Source: Polaromonas sp047303325 (GTDB lineage Bacteria; Pseudomonadota; Gammaproteobacteria; Burkholderiales; Burkholderiaceae_C). From it: 64,000 bases of DNA. The position numbers were made by a program, and so were the translations under genes. The notes under the pieces were generated by a model that saw only the letters and a program-made list of their open reading frames with translations, made no database searches and was not told the origin of the DNA. The stretch lies in the NCBI RefSeq assembly GCF_047303325.1, contig NZ_JBKBEX010000006.1, forward strand, positions 62,001 to 126,000, in the 5' to 3' direction. Positions 25,568-33,942 of the stretch are shown here, in pieces (the stretch's first letter is position 1; each line of letters begins with the position of its first letter).

Positions 25568-26953
25568 CTAGAAATCCGCCACCTTGCCCCAGGCCGATGC
25601 GTTGAACCGGGCCGGGTCGAAAGGCTTCGGGTCGAAGATCGGTTGGGCGCCAGACACGATGTCGGCGATCAGGTGGCCCGCGCCGGGGCCTATGCCGAAA
25701 CCGTGGCCCGAGAAACCCGCGGCCAGGATCAGCCCGGGCACCTGCGGCAGTTCACCGATGCCCGGCACGCCGTCGGGCGTGCTGTCGATATAGCCCGCCC
25801 AGGTGTTGGCGATGCGGGCTTCACGCAGCGCGGGCAACAGCTTGACGGCACGGCGGTGGGTTTCGCGGACACCCGCGGCGTCGGGCCTGGGGTTGAGGAT
25901 GCGGGCCCGTTCCATGGGCGTGATGTCGTCCAGCTTCCAGCGGGCGCGGGTTTCGTGGCCCCAGCGCATGCCTTCCAGGCCGCCGGGAAACACATTGCGC
26001 CAGCGCTTGGCGAACATGGGGATGAACTGCGGCGCAAAGCGCAGCAGCTGCGGCGTGGGGTCGGCGCGCCCGCGGCCGCTGATGGCCAGCACGTAGTGGC
26101 CGTCAGGGCGCCGGGTGATGGCGACGTTAGGGCCGGCCAGCGCGGCCGGCAGTTGCTGCGCCGGCGGAGCCACACGCACGATGGACTGGCGTATCGTGGC
26201 CAGCGGAAACCGCACGTCAAGCTGGTTGCAGAAGGACGATGCCCATGCGCCGCCCGCGAGAACCGCGGCGCGGGTCTTGATGGTCCCGGCTTCGGTGACG
26301 ACGCCGCTGAGGCGACCGCCCTCCATCTCGATGCCGCGCGCGGCGCAGTTCTGGTGGACGGTGCCTCCCAGCTTGATGAGTGCGGCCGCAACAGCCGGCG
26401 CCGCCTTGGCCGGGTCGGCCGTGCCGTCGCTGGGCGAGAAGACGCCGCCCTTCCACGCGCGGCCGGTGGCTCGCCCGCGTTCGGAGGCTTCGCTGCCGCT
26501 GAGCATGTGGGTGGTCACGCCGGCGGTGATCGCGAATTCGCGCCACTTGGCCCAGCCCGCAATCTGGGCTTCGTCATCGCTGAGGTAGAGCAGGCCGCAG
26601 CGCTTGAAGCCCGTGTCTTCGCCGCTGTCGGCGGCAAACTGGTCCCAGAGCTCCAGGCTGCGGGTGGCCATGGGCAGCTCGCGCGCGTCGCGGTTCTGCT
26701 GGCGGCACCAGCCCCAGTTGCGGCTCGATTGCTCGGCGCCTATGCGGCCTTTTTCGATCAGGGCGACCGAAAGCCCGCGTTTGGCCAGGTAGTAGGCGGT
26801 AAACACACCGATGATGCCGCCGCCGATCACGACGACGTCGGCGCTGGCCGGCGGCTTGGGCGACGTCTCCAGGAGGCGCAGGGGTTGCGGCAGGGTAGGT
26901 GGCATTGTCGTTGCCGCGCCCTGGGCGCGTTGCATGGTCAGCGGTGGGTTCAT
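25568..26953 (-). CDS. DadA-like FAD-dependent oxidoreductase (paralogue 3)
   Basis: 461 residues from ATG 26953, though starts at 26935 or a later MPPTLPQPL are also possible. ADVVVIGGGIIGVFTAYYLAKRG and EQSSRNWGWCRQQNRDARELPMA place it with the genes at 7306 and 15579; it is closest to 7306, sharing long stretches such as CGLLYLSDDEAQIA and GRATGRxWKGGVFSPxDGTADP. Convergent with the GabD-like gene (16 bases between stops) and divergent from the cyclodeaminase-family gene. The frame continues open upstream through a GC-rich stretch that I do not consider coding. Confidence 0.85.
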   Translation of the reverse strand: MNPPLTMQRAQGAATTMPPTLPQPLRLLETSPKPPASADVVVIGGGIIGVFTAYYLAKRGLSVALIEKGRIGAEQSSRNWGWCRQQNRDARELPMATRSLELWDQFAADSGEDTGFKRCGLLYLSDDEAQIAGWAKWREFAITAGVTTHMLSGSEASERGRATGRAWKGGVFSPSDGTADPAKAAPAVAAALIKLGGTVHQNCAARGIEMEGGRLSGVVTEAGTIKTRAAVLAGGAWASSFCNQLDVRFPLATIRQSIVRVAPPAQQLPAALAGPNVAITRRPDGHYVLAISGRGRADPTPQLLRFAPQFIPMFAKRWRNVFPGGLEGMRWGHETRARWKLDDITPMERARILNPRPDAAGVRETHRRAVKLLPALREARIANTWAGYIDSTPDGVPGIGELPQVPGLILAAGFSGHGFGIGPGAGHLIADIVSGAQPIFDPKPFDPARFNASAWGKVADF

Positions 26954-27190
26954 GCAGCCATGGTAGGTGCTGGCGGGCAACCGGTGCTGCCGGATTGCGG
27001 CCTTCTTGCAACGAACAATGCTGTTCTCGGTGGATGGGAAGGAGATTCTGCTCCAGGGCCGGCGCGCCGTGCTGCAGCCCTGCAAAGCCCGGCCGGCCCG
27101 GCCGGCTGCCTGTGCCGCGCGGCGCCCTGAATACCGGGGTTTCTGTGCGGCGGCCGTGTGAAAACAGGATTTTGTGCAGGCCCTTCGTGT

Positions 27191-27202
27191 TGTACTTGTA
27201 CA
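27191..27202 (+). promoter_or_regulatory. Perfect inverted repeat TGTAC-TT-GTACA upstream of the cyclodeaminase-family gene
   Basis: A 5+5 bp perfect inverted repeat lies 35 bases before the GTG at 27238 in the 284-base gap between divergent genes. The TGTAC/GTACA halves resemble GntR-type operators in general form. The rest of the gap is a GC-rich palindromic stretch (GGCCGGCCCGGCCGGC, about 27090-27107) with no gene. Confidence 0.4.
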
Positions 27203-27237
27203 TGCAGGAATACAGAACGACCAGAGAGAGACCACCC

Positions 27238-28230
27238 GTGAAAACACTGTTGCTCAAGAAAGAAGAAGTCCGCGGTTTGATCCGCATGAAGGAAGTCATA
27301 GTGACGGTGGAGGAAGCCTACAAGGCCTTCAACAGCGGCCAGGTGATACAACCCCCCTACATCGGCATCGACCTGCCTTCACACCGCGGGGAGATTGACT
27401 TCAAGCTGGGCTACAACCAGGGCAACGAGATGATCTCCATGAAGGCGTCCTCGGGCGGATTTACCGGCAACCCGGAGCAATACGGGGTGCCCAACGGCAT
27501 GGGGACCGTGCTGCTGTTCGACGGCATGAGCGGCGCCCTGGTCTGCGTGATGGACGGCAGCCTGCTCACAGGCCTCAGGACCGGCGCCTGCGGCGCCGTG
27601 TCGGTCAAGGCGCTCGCAAGAAAGAACGCGAGCAGGATCACCTCGATAGGCACCGGCAACCAGGCCAGGATGCAGATACGCGCCATCAGGGAGGTGATGA
27701 AGATCGAAGAAATCCATGCCTGGGACCACCATCCCGAGACGCTGGCCAGGTACAAGGCGGACATTGAGAGCGAGTTCGGCATTCGCGTGATCACGGCCAA
27801 TTCCAAACAAGAGGCCGTAGAAAACGCCGACATCCTGATCACCACCACCCGCGGGAAAGGCTCGCTGGTGGAAGCCCAGTGGATCAAGCCCGGCACGCAC
27901 ATCGTCGCGATCGGCACGGATGCGCCGGGCAAGCAGGAGTTCGATCCGCAGATATTCCGGGGCGCGAAAGTCGTCGTCGATTCCATCGCCCAGTGCATCG
28001 AGAAGGGCGAAACACAGCACCCTTTGAGGCAGAAGATCATGGCCCAGGGCGACATCCATGCGGAGATCGGCGAGATCCTGCTGGGCAAGAAGCCGGGGCG
28101 CGCGAATGACGACGAGGTCACGATCTTCGATTCCACCGGCATGGCCATTCAGGACAACACGACGGCGGCGAAGATTTACCGCAACGCCATCGAGAACAAG
28201 GTCGGCGCTTTCTTCGAGTTCCTCGAATAA
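27238..28230 (+). CDS. Ornithine cyclodeaminase/mu-crystallin family protein (candidate iminosuccinate reductase or EutC-like)
   Basis: 330 residues from GTG 27238 after AGAGAGAG; an in-frame ATG at 27202 is less likely. Family features: MKASSGGF substrate loop near residue 63, DGSLLTGLRTGACGAVSVKALA, then the Rossmann motif SIGTGNQARMQIRAI and IGTDAPGKQEFDP. Members are NAD(P)-dependent imine reductases or cyclodeaminases. Convergent with a threonine-dehydratase-family gene; that pair recalls BhcD/BhcB of the beta-hydroxyaspartate cycle and EutC/EutB of ectoine use. Seven of 16 arginine codons are AGG or AGA, whereas neighbours use CGC almost only, a sign of transfer. Confidence 0.82.
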   Translation: MKTLLLKKEEVRGLIRMKEVIVTVEEAYKAFNSGQVIQPPYIGIDLPSHRGEIDFKLGYNQGNEMISMKASSGGFTGNPEQYGVPNGMGTVLLFDGMSGALVCVMDGSLLTGLRTGACGAVSVKALARKNASRITSIGTGNQARMQIRAIREVMKIEEIHAWDHHPETLARYKADIESEFGIRVITANSKQEAVENADILITTTRGKGSLVEAQWIKPGTHIVAIGTDAPGKQEFDPQIFRGAKVVVDSIAQCIEKGETQHPLRQKIMAQGDIHAEIGEILLGKKPGRANDDEVTIFDSTGMAIQDNTTAAKIYRNAIENKVGAFFEFLE

Positions 28231-28246
28231 GGTTTCACCGGAGCAT

Positions 28247-28274
28247 AAAAAAAGCCGCTCAGCGGCTTTTTTTT
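28247..28274. terminator. Bidirectional intrinsic terminator
   Basis: Seven A, then GCCGCT-C-AGCGGC, then eight T: a GC stem flanked by A and T runs, so it can stop transcription from both sides. It sits between the convergent cyclodeaminase-family gene (ends 28230) and dehydratase gene (ends 28330). The clearest terminator in the window. Confidence 0.92.
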
Positions 28275-28329
28275 ATGGCGCCAAATGTTCGCTCCGGGTG
28301 CTTGCTCCGAGTGTTTGCTCGAACTGCGC

Positions 28330-29313
28330 TTATTCGGCGTCTTTGTAGATCTCGGCCAGGTCGGACAGATTCCAGTTCCCGCCGCTCAAGACTGCACAGA
28401 CCTTCTCATCGGGCCTCACCTTGACAGCGCCGGCCAGCAGGGCCCCGATGCCGATGGAAGCAGCGGGCTCGGCGATCAGCTTGGCATCCTTGGCCAGCAC
28501 ACGCATGCCCGCGATGATGTGCTCGTCTTCCACGAGAACGATCTCGTCCACGTACTTTTCGATGATGGGAAACGGGTTCTGGCCCGGAACGCTGATGCGC
28601 ACCCCATCCGCGATGGTGTTTTTCAGGGGAAGCGAGGTGCGTTCCTTGTTGATCCGGCTTTGGTAGTACTTGGGCGTCAAGGCGGGTTCCGCGCCTATGA
28701 CGCGCACCGACGGCTTGATTTCTTTGATGGCGGTGGCGATTCCCGACAGCAGGCCGCCGCCGCCCAGGGGAACGATGACGGTGTCCACATCTTCCAGGTC
28801 CTCCAGGATCTCGCAGCCTATGGTTCCCTGGCCGGCCATGACCAGCGGGTCCTCAAAGCCGTGAATCGCCGCGTACTGGTTCTCTTCGGCGATCTCGCAC
28901 ACCCTTTTCCAGCGGGCGGCCGTATCGCCGTCGAAAAGAATGACTTCCGCTCCCAGGGCCTGGGTGTTCTCGATCTTGATCCTGGGCGTCGTCACCGGGA
29001 CGACGATGATCGCCTTGACGCCCAGCATCCTGGCGGCATAGGCGATCCCCTGGGCATGGTTGCCCGAGGAAGTCGCAATAAGGCCGTTGGCGATTTGCTC
29101 TCTTGGGAGCGACAGTGCCTTGTTCAGGGCGCCTCGAATCTTGAAGGCGCCCGTGATCTGCAGGGTTTCAGGCTTGAGATAAAGCTGGCAGCCAACGGCC
29201 GGCTCGATCTTCTCTGCCCGCAACAAGGGCGTATGCCGGATGTGCGGCTTCAGCCGTTCCCGGGCTTCCCGGATATCCTGGAGGGTCGGGTAGTCATGCA
29301 TCTTGACTGTCAC
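28330..29313 (-). CDS. Threonine dehydratase-family PLP enzyme (hydroxyaspartate dehydratase candidate)
   Basis: 327 residues from a GTG at 29313; an in-frame ATG four codons later (29301) is an alternative. Fold-type II PLP enzyme: the PLP lysine in ITGAFKIRGALNK near residue 58, SGNHAQG near 83 and the glycine loop VPLGGGGLLSG near 182. It lacks the C-terminal ACT regulatory domain of biosynthetic IlvA, so it is the short catabolic type: threonine/serine deaminase, 3-hydroxyaspartate dehydratase (BhcB-like) or EutB. Arginine codons include AGG, AGA and CGA, unlike the host pattern, as in the convergent cyclodeaminase-family gene. Follows the aldehyde dehydrogenase by 15 bases. Confidence 0.85.
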   Translation of the reverse strand: MTVKMHDYPTLQDIREARERLKPHIRHTPLLRAEKIEPAVGCQLYLKPETLQITGAFKIRGALNKALSLPREQIANGLIATSSGNHAQGIAYAARMLGVKAIIVVPVTTPRIKIENTQALGAEVILFDGDTAARWKRVCEIAEENQYAAIHGFEDPLVMAGQGTIGCEILEDLEDVDTVIVPLGGGGLLSGIATAIKEIKPSVRVIGAEPALTPKYYQSRINKERTSLPLKNTIADGVRISVPGQNPFPIIEKYVDEIVLVEDEHIIAGMRVLAKDAKLIAEPAASIGIGALLAGAVKVRPDEKVCAVLSGGNWNLSDLAEIYKDAE

Positions 29314-29328
29314 TTTCGAATATTGTTG

Positions 29329-30834
29329 TCAGTTGGGCTCGCCCTGCCAGCCCAGGATGGACTTGGTCTCCAGGTACTCCTGCAGCCCCTCGACCCCGTA
29401 CTCGCGCCCATTGCCCGAGTGCTTGTAGCCGCCGAAAGGGGCATGCGGGTTCCAGGGCGGGTTGTTGATGTGCACCTGGCCGGAACGAATCCGCGCCGCG
29501 ACCGCGCGCGCCGCGGCCAGGTCCCGGCCCTGCACGTGCGCCCCCAGGCCGTAGACGGTGTCGTTGGCGATCTCCACGGCTTCGTCCACGCTGTCATACG
29601 GAATGATGGCCAGCACCGGCCCGAAGATCTCTTCCTGCGCGATGCGCATGCGCGTATGCACGTCGGAAAAAATCGTCGGGCGCGCGTAAAAGCCGCGTTC
29701 CAGGCCCTGCGGCCGGCCGGGGCCGCCGCAGACAAGCCGCGCGCCTTCGGCGATGCCCGCGTCAATCATTTCCTGCACACGGTTGAACTGCGCGCGGTTG
29801 GCCACCGGGCCGTGCGTGGTCTGCGGCGAACGCGGGTCGCCCACGACGATGGCGGACACCGCTTCGCAGGCGATGCGCTCGACCTCCGCCAGGCGCTCGC
29901 GCGGCACGATCATGCGCGTCGGGGCGCTACAGGACTGGCCCACGTTGCGAAAGCCCGCCGCCACGCCGGCCGCAACGGCACGCGGGAAATCCGCATCCGG
30001 CAGGATGAGGTTGGGCGATTTGCCGCCCAGCTCCTGCGCCACGCGCTTGACGGTGGGCGCGGCCGCCTGCGCCACCAGGATGCCGGCCCGGTTCGAGCCG
30101 GTAATCGAGATCATGTCCACGTCGGGATGCGCCGACAGCGCGGCACCCACCTCCAGCCCGCTGCCGTTCACGAGGTTGAACACACCGGCGGGGATGCCGG
30201 CGTCGTGCAGCACCTGGGCAAAGAGCAGGGCGCTCAGGGGTGACAGCTCGCTGGGCTTGAGCACCACGGTGCAGCCTGCCGCCAGGGCGGGCCCGACCTT
30301 GGCGGTGATCTGGTAGAGCGGCCAGTTCCAGGGCGTGATCAGTGCGCAGACGCCGATGGCCTCGCGCATGATGGCCACGCCCTCGCGATGGGTGAGGAAG
30401 GGATAGCTGCCCGCGAGGTCGCGCGCCACGCGAATGTGCTCTGCCGCCATGGGCACCTGCGCGCCGCGCGCCGTGCTGATGGCGGCGCCCATTTCGAGCG
30501 AGATCGCCTGGGCGAACAATTCCGCCCGCTCAAGGATCAGGCTGTGCACGCGGTCCAGCAGCGCGGCCCGGTCCTGGGGGGAACTGACAGACCAGCCGGC
30601 AAAGGCGCGCCGCGCCGCGATCACTGCCTCGTCCACGTCCTGCGCATTGCCCCGGGCGATCTCGGCGATGGTCTCCTCGGTCGATGGGTCAACGACGGCG
30701 GCGCGGCCATGGCCCAGGGGCAACACCCATTCACCGTCTATAAAAAGGCGGTCCAGGTGGCCGGCACTTGCAAGCTGCTCAACGAGGCGCATTCCCTCGT
30801 CGATGGCGTCGTCCACTGCGTCGTCTTTCCCCAT
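29329..30834 (-). CDS. NAD(P)-dependent aldehyde dehydrogenase (paralogue of 4947-6569)
   Basis: 501 residues. Shares most of its sequence with the enzyme at 4947: LDRLFIDGEWVLP, ITPWNWPLYQITAKVGPALAAGC, QELGGKSPNLILPDAD, NVGQSCSAPTRMIVPRERL with the catalytic cysteine, and PFGGYKHSGNGREYG. Probably a duplicated gene acting on a similar aldehyde. First gene of a minus-strand pair with the dehydratase-family gene. Its start codon lies 16 bases from a 105-bp control region that is repeated upstream of the dehydratase gene at 33661. Confidence 0.9.
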   Translation of the reverse strand: MGKDDAVDDAIDEGMRLVEQLASAGHLDRLFIDGEWVLPLGHGRAAVVDPSTEETIAEIARGNAQDVDEAVIAARRAFAGWSVSSPQDRAALLDRVHSLILERAELFAQAISLEMGAAISTARGAQVPMAAEHIRVARDLAGSYPFLTHREGVAIMREAIGVCALITPWNWPLYQITAKVGPALAAGCTVVLKPSELSPLSALLFAQVLHDAGIPAGVFNLVNGSGLEVGAALSAHPDVDMISITGSNRAGILVAQAAAPTVKRVAQELGGKSPNLILPDADFPRAVAAGVAAGFRNVGQSCSAPTRMIVPRERLAEVERIACEAVSAIVVGDPRSPQTTHGPVANRAQFNRVQEMIDAGIAEGARLVCGGPGRPQGLERGFYARPTIFSDVHTRMRIAQEEIFGPVLAIIPYDSVDEAVEIANDTVYGLGAHVQGRDLAAARAVAARIRSGQVHINNPPWNPHAPFGGYKHSGNGREYGVEGLQEYLETKSILGWQGEPN

Positions 30835-30849
30835 GATTGCCTCTCAAAA

Positions 30850-30954
30850 GAATTGAAGTCATGGTACTGCCGGGGCCTGAAACAGGTGTGCCGTTTCGCT
30901 GTGGGCATTCGGCATGAATGGTGCGCAAGCGGGGCATAACCGCAGCATCTGCGG
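30850..30954 (-). promoter_or_regulatory. Copy A of a duplicated 105-bp upstream control region
   Basis: This gap-free segment aligns with 33722-33826 at 84 of 105 positions (hand count). Conserved blocks include perfect palindrome CCGCAG-CAT-CTGCGG (30940-30954), CATTC-GGCAT-GAATG (30906-30920) and GCCGTTTCGC, while a 20-base stretch in the middle is free to vary. It lies 16 bases upstream of the aldehyde dehydrogenase start on the minus strand. Most likely a shared promoter/operator for the same regulator. Confidence 0.7.
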
Positions 30955-30969
30955 TGGGGGCGACGGACC

Positions 30970-31896
30970 TCAATACCCCCGCCCCCGGTCAACCACATCC
31001 CTCAGCGCTTCCCCGCGCTGATCCCGCCGGATGTTCTCCAGCAGAATCGGCGCCGCGCTCTCGGGCTGCGTCATGCTCGCCACATGCGGCGTCACGAAAA
31101 CCCTTGGATGCGCCCAGAACGGATGATCAGCCGGCAAGGGCTCCGGCTCGGTCACGTCGAGGATGGCGCGGGAGAGCTGGCCTGAGTCCAGGGCTTCAAT
31201 GAGATCGGCATCCACCAACTGCGGCCCACGGCCCACGTTGACCAGGGCCGCGCCTTTGGGCAGGGCCGCAAACAGCTCGCGATTCAAAATGCCTTTTGTC
31301 GCCGGGGTCAGCGGCAACAGGCAGATCAGCACATCACAGCCCGCCAGAAAGGGTTGCAGCTGGTCGGCGCCGGCAAAGGTTTCCACGCCTTCCAGTGTGC
31401 GCGGCGAGCGGTTCCAGCCGCGCAGCTTGAAGCCGAACGCCGCCAGCCGCTCCAGCACCGCGCAGCCCAGGCTGCCCAGGCCCATGACGCCCACGGTGCG
31501 GGCCGAGGCGGGTGGCACTTCGAGCGGGTCCCACACGTGGTTCGCCTTGTGCGCCATGTAGTCAAAAAAGTCGCGGTGCAGCGCCAGCACGGCCAGGCTC
31601 ACGTATTCGACCATGCCGTTGATGATGCCGGGCTCGACCATGCGCACCAGTGGGATGTGGGCGGGCACGGCGGACAGGTCCACGTGGTCTATGCCGGCGC
31701 CTGAGGAGAACAGGACTTTCAGCTTGGGCAGCTCGGCGAGGAAGCCCGCGGGCGCTTGCCAGGCGATCAGGTATTCCACTTCCTTGAGGTCGCCGGCGTC
31801 GGGCCAGATGCGGAAGTCCAGGTCGGGTGCGTGCTGGGCGAAGTAGTTGGCCCAGCCTGCCGCGCGCGCGGCGTCGGATCGGTAGAGGATGCTCAT
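30970..31896 (-). CDS. D-2-hydroxyacid dehydrogenase, GhrA-like (paralogue 2)
   Basis: 308 residues from ATG 31896. Same length and architecture as the gene at 17322: FRIWPDAG near 25, NAD loop VMGLGSLGCAVL, LVNVGRGPQLVD with the active-site Arg, EPEPLPADHPFW and TPHVASMTQPE with the catalytic His. It reduces or oxidises a 2-oxo/2-hydroxy acid with NAD(P). Starts four bases after the pentonate-type dehydratase stop, so it should act on a related sugar-acid or hydroxy-acid intermediate. Frame continues upstream to 31974, but that part overlaps the dehydratase gene and lacks a good start. Confidence 0.88.
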   Translation of the reverse strand: MSILYRSDAARAAGWANYFAQHAPDLDFRIWPDAGDLKEVEYLIAWQAPAGFLAELPKLKVLFSSGAGIDHVDLSAVPAHIPLVRMVEPGIINGMVEYVSLAVLALHRDFFDYMAHKANHVWDPLEVPPASARTVGVMGLGSLGCAVLERLAAFGFKLRGWNRSPRTLEGVETFAGADQLQPFLAGCDVLICLLPLTPATKGILNRELFAALPKGAALVNVGRGPQLVDADLIEALDSGQLSRAILDVTEPEPLPADHPFWAHPRVFVTPHVASMTQPESAAPILLENIRRDQRGEALRDVVDRGRGY

Positions 31897-31900
31897 GGGT

Positions 31901-33661
31901 TTACCAGCCTCCCACCCAGCCGGTGAAGAGTCCCTCGGGCAGGGTCTCTTCGTCGGCGCCGCGCAGGAAATCAAAGTCGCAGCCCAGGTGGGCCTGCTCG
32001 ATGTGCTCGTCGTAAAGCTTGCGGTAGCCGCGCTGGTGGGTGCGCGCCGGCGGCTGCCATTCCTTGCGGCGGCGCTCCAGTTCTTCGGGGGCTACGCAGA
32101 GTTCCAGCCGACGCGCGGCAACGTCAAGCTCGATGATGTCGCCGTCGCGCACCAGGGCCAGCGGCCCGCCCACAGCGGCTTCGGGCGAGACATGCAGCAC
32201 GGCGGCGCCGTAGCCGGTGCCGCTCATGCGCGCGTCGGAGATACGCAGCATGTCGCGCACACCGCGCTCCATGAGCTTGCGCGGGATGGGCAGCATGCCC
32301 CATTCGGGCATGGCCGCGCCTACGGGGCCGGCGTTGCGCAGAATCAGCACGCTGTTCTCGTCAATACCCAGGGCGGGGTCGTCAATGCGGTCGGCAATGG
32401 TCTGCACATCTTCGAACACCACGGCGCGGCCGCGGTGGCGCAGCAGTTTCGGGTCGGCGGCGCAGGTCTTCATCACCGCGCCGTCGGGTGCGAGGTTGCC
32501 TTTGACGACGACCAGCGGCTCCCCGGGCTTCACGGGCTTGTCCAGCGGGCGTATCACCTCGGTGTCGGTGACCTCGGCGGCCGCGATGATGTCGCCGATC
32601 GTGCGCCCATCGACGGTGCGCGCATCCAGGTGCAGCAGCGGGGCCAGGGTCTTGAGCAGGGCCGGCACGCCGCCGGCCGCCATGAGCCGCTCGGTCAGGT
32701 GCTCACCGGCCGGCTGCACGTTGGAGATCAGCGGCACGCGGCGGGCGATCTCGTCGAAGCGGTCCAGCGTCAGCGGCACGCCCACGCGGCCGGCCAGGGC
32801 CAGCAGGTGGATGATGGTGTTGGTCGAGCCGCCCACCGCGCACAGCAGGGTGATGGCGTTGTCGAAGGCGCGCGCGTCGAGGATTTCTTTCGGGCACGGG
32901 CCTCCTTCGCCGGCCATGCGGGCGCTGCGGCGGCCCACTTCGCGCGCGATCTGGGTGCGCCGGCCGTCGACCGCCGGCACCATGCTGCTGCCGGGCAGGG
33001 CCACACCCAGGGCTTCGCCGATGGCGGCCATGGTGGAGGCTGTGCCCATCTCGGCGCAGTGGCCCGGTGTGCCCATCACGTTGCGCTCGAAGGCCGCGAA
33101 CTCGCATTGCGACAGCTTGCCGGCGCGCAGGCTGTCGACGATGCGCCAGACACCGGTGGCGTTGCCCAGGTCGCCGCCGGTCAGGGAGCGCGGCGTCGCC
33201 GGACCGCTGGCCAGGAAGATAAAGGGCACGCCGGCGCTGGCCGCGCCCATCATGAGCGCCGGTTGCGTCTTGTCGCAGCCGCCGAGCAGCACCACCGCAT
33301 CGAAGGGATGGGCACGTATGCATTCCTCCGTCTCCATCGCCAGCAGGTTGCGAAAGGGGAAGGAGGTCGGCTTGATGATGTTCTCGCTGAGCGACATCAG
33401 CGGCGCCTCAAACGGGATGCCGCCGGCTTCGAGGATGCCGGTCCGCACCTCCTGCGCCAGCACGCGCAGGTTGGAGTTGCAGGGGTTGATGTCGGACCAG
33501 GTGTTGAGGATGCCCACAACGGGGCGCGTCATCAGGTCTTCACGGCTCCAGCCGGCCGCAGCCAGGGTGGAACGGTGCACAAAGCCGGGAAGGTCGTCCT
33601 TGCGGAACCAGCGTGCGCTGCGCAGCGGCCGGCCGGAGGAGGAGGTGTCGTTGTTGTCCAT
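31901..33661 (-). CDS. IlvD/Edd-family dehydratase, pentonate (arabinonate/xylonate) dehydratase-like
   Basis: 586 residues. Cysteines suited to bind an iron-sulfur cluster are at 61 (NTWSDINPCNSN), 129 (LLGGCDKTQP) and 202 (GTPGHCAEMGTASTMA), the spacing I recall for L-arabinonate dehydratase rather than biosynthetic IlvD. It removes water from a sugar acid or hydroxy acid to give a 2-keto-3-deoxy acid. Co-transcribed with the GhrA-like dehydrogenase. The start at 33661 (MDNNDTSSSG) lies 61 bases from copy B of the duplicated control region. It is not accompanied by other isoleucine/valine genes, supporting a catabolic role. Confidence 0.9.
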   Translation of the reverse strand: MDNNDTSSSGRPLRSARWFRKDDLPGFVHRSTLAAAGWSREDLMTRPVVGILNTWSDINPCNSNLRVLAQEVRTGILEAGGIPFEAPLMSLSENIIKPTSFPFRNLLAMETEECIRAHPFDAVVLLGGCDKTQPALMMGAASAGVPFIFLASGPATPRSLTGGDLGNATGVWRIVDSLRAGKLSQCEFAAFERNVMGTPGHCAEMGTASTMAAIGEALGVALPGSSMVPAVDGRRTQIAREVGRRSARMAGEGGPCPKEILDARAFDNAITLLCAVGGSTNTIIHLLALAGRVGVPLTLDRFDEIARRVPLISNVQPAGEHLTERLMAAGGVPALLKTLAPLLHLDARTVDGRTIGDIIAAAEVTDTEVIRPLDKPVKPGEPLVVVKGNLAPDGAVMKTCAADPKLLRHRGRAVVFEDVQTIADRIDDPALGIDENSVLILRNAGPVGAAMPEWGMLPIPRKLMERGVRDMLRISDARMSGTGYGAAVLHVSPEAAVGGPLALVRDGDIIELDVAARRLELCVAPEELERRRKEWQPPARTHQRGYRKLYDEHIEQAHLGCDFDFLRGADEETLPEGLFTGWVGGW

Positions 33662-33721
33662 GATTGCCCTCGATAAATGCCCGCTAGAGGCCTGCTAAGG
33701 ACCCACGAAAGGCCCACTGAA

Positions 33722-33826
33722 GAATCGAAGTCATGGTACCCACCCGGGCCGGATTTGATCTGCCGTTTCGCCGCGGGCATTCGGCATGAACGATGCGCAC
33801 GCGGCGCACAACCGCAGCATCTGCGG
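33722..33826 (-). promoter_or_regulatory. Copy B of the duplicated 105-bp upstream control region
   Basis: Partner of 30850-30954 with no gaps in the alignment. The palindrome CCGCAG-CAT-CTGCGG is at 33812-33826 and CATTC-GGCAT-GAACG at 33778-33792 (one arm base changed). Spacing to the dehydratase start (61 bases) differs from copy A (16 bases), so the conserved part is probably operator plus promoter, not leader. Confidence 0.7.
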
Positions 33827-33881
33827 CGGCGCTTCAATAGCATTCATGGCATGGCGGCGGATTCGCTCGCGGCCCCTTTCG

Positions 33882-33917
33882 TGACCTTGACCTTTCATGA
33901 TCTTTCAATGACCTTCC
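33882..33917 (+). repeat. Degenerate decamer array (TGACCTTTCA-like) before the HAD gene
   Basis: TGACCT, TGACCTTTCA, TGATCTTTCA and ATGACCTTCC follow one another just upstream of the AAGGAGA ribosome site and ATG 33943. Another low-complexity direct-repeat spacer of the kind seen before other genes here. Confidence 0.65.
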
Positions 33918-33942
33918 AGCTACTTCCCAAGGAGACGCTTTC

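Noticed and set aside
25481..27130. Long plus-strand open frame opposite the third FAD oxidase
   Set aside because: Shadow of a clear FAD oxidase on the other strand; composition is low in real-protein features and no motif is found.
26954..27247. 98-residue N-terminal extension of the third FAD oxidase
   Set aside because: The extension runs through GC-rich palindromic intergenic DNA and the divergent promoter, and has no counterpart in the two paralogues.
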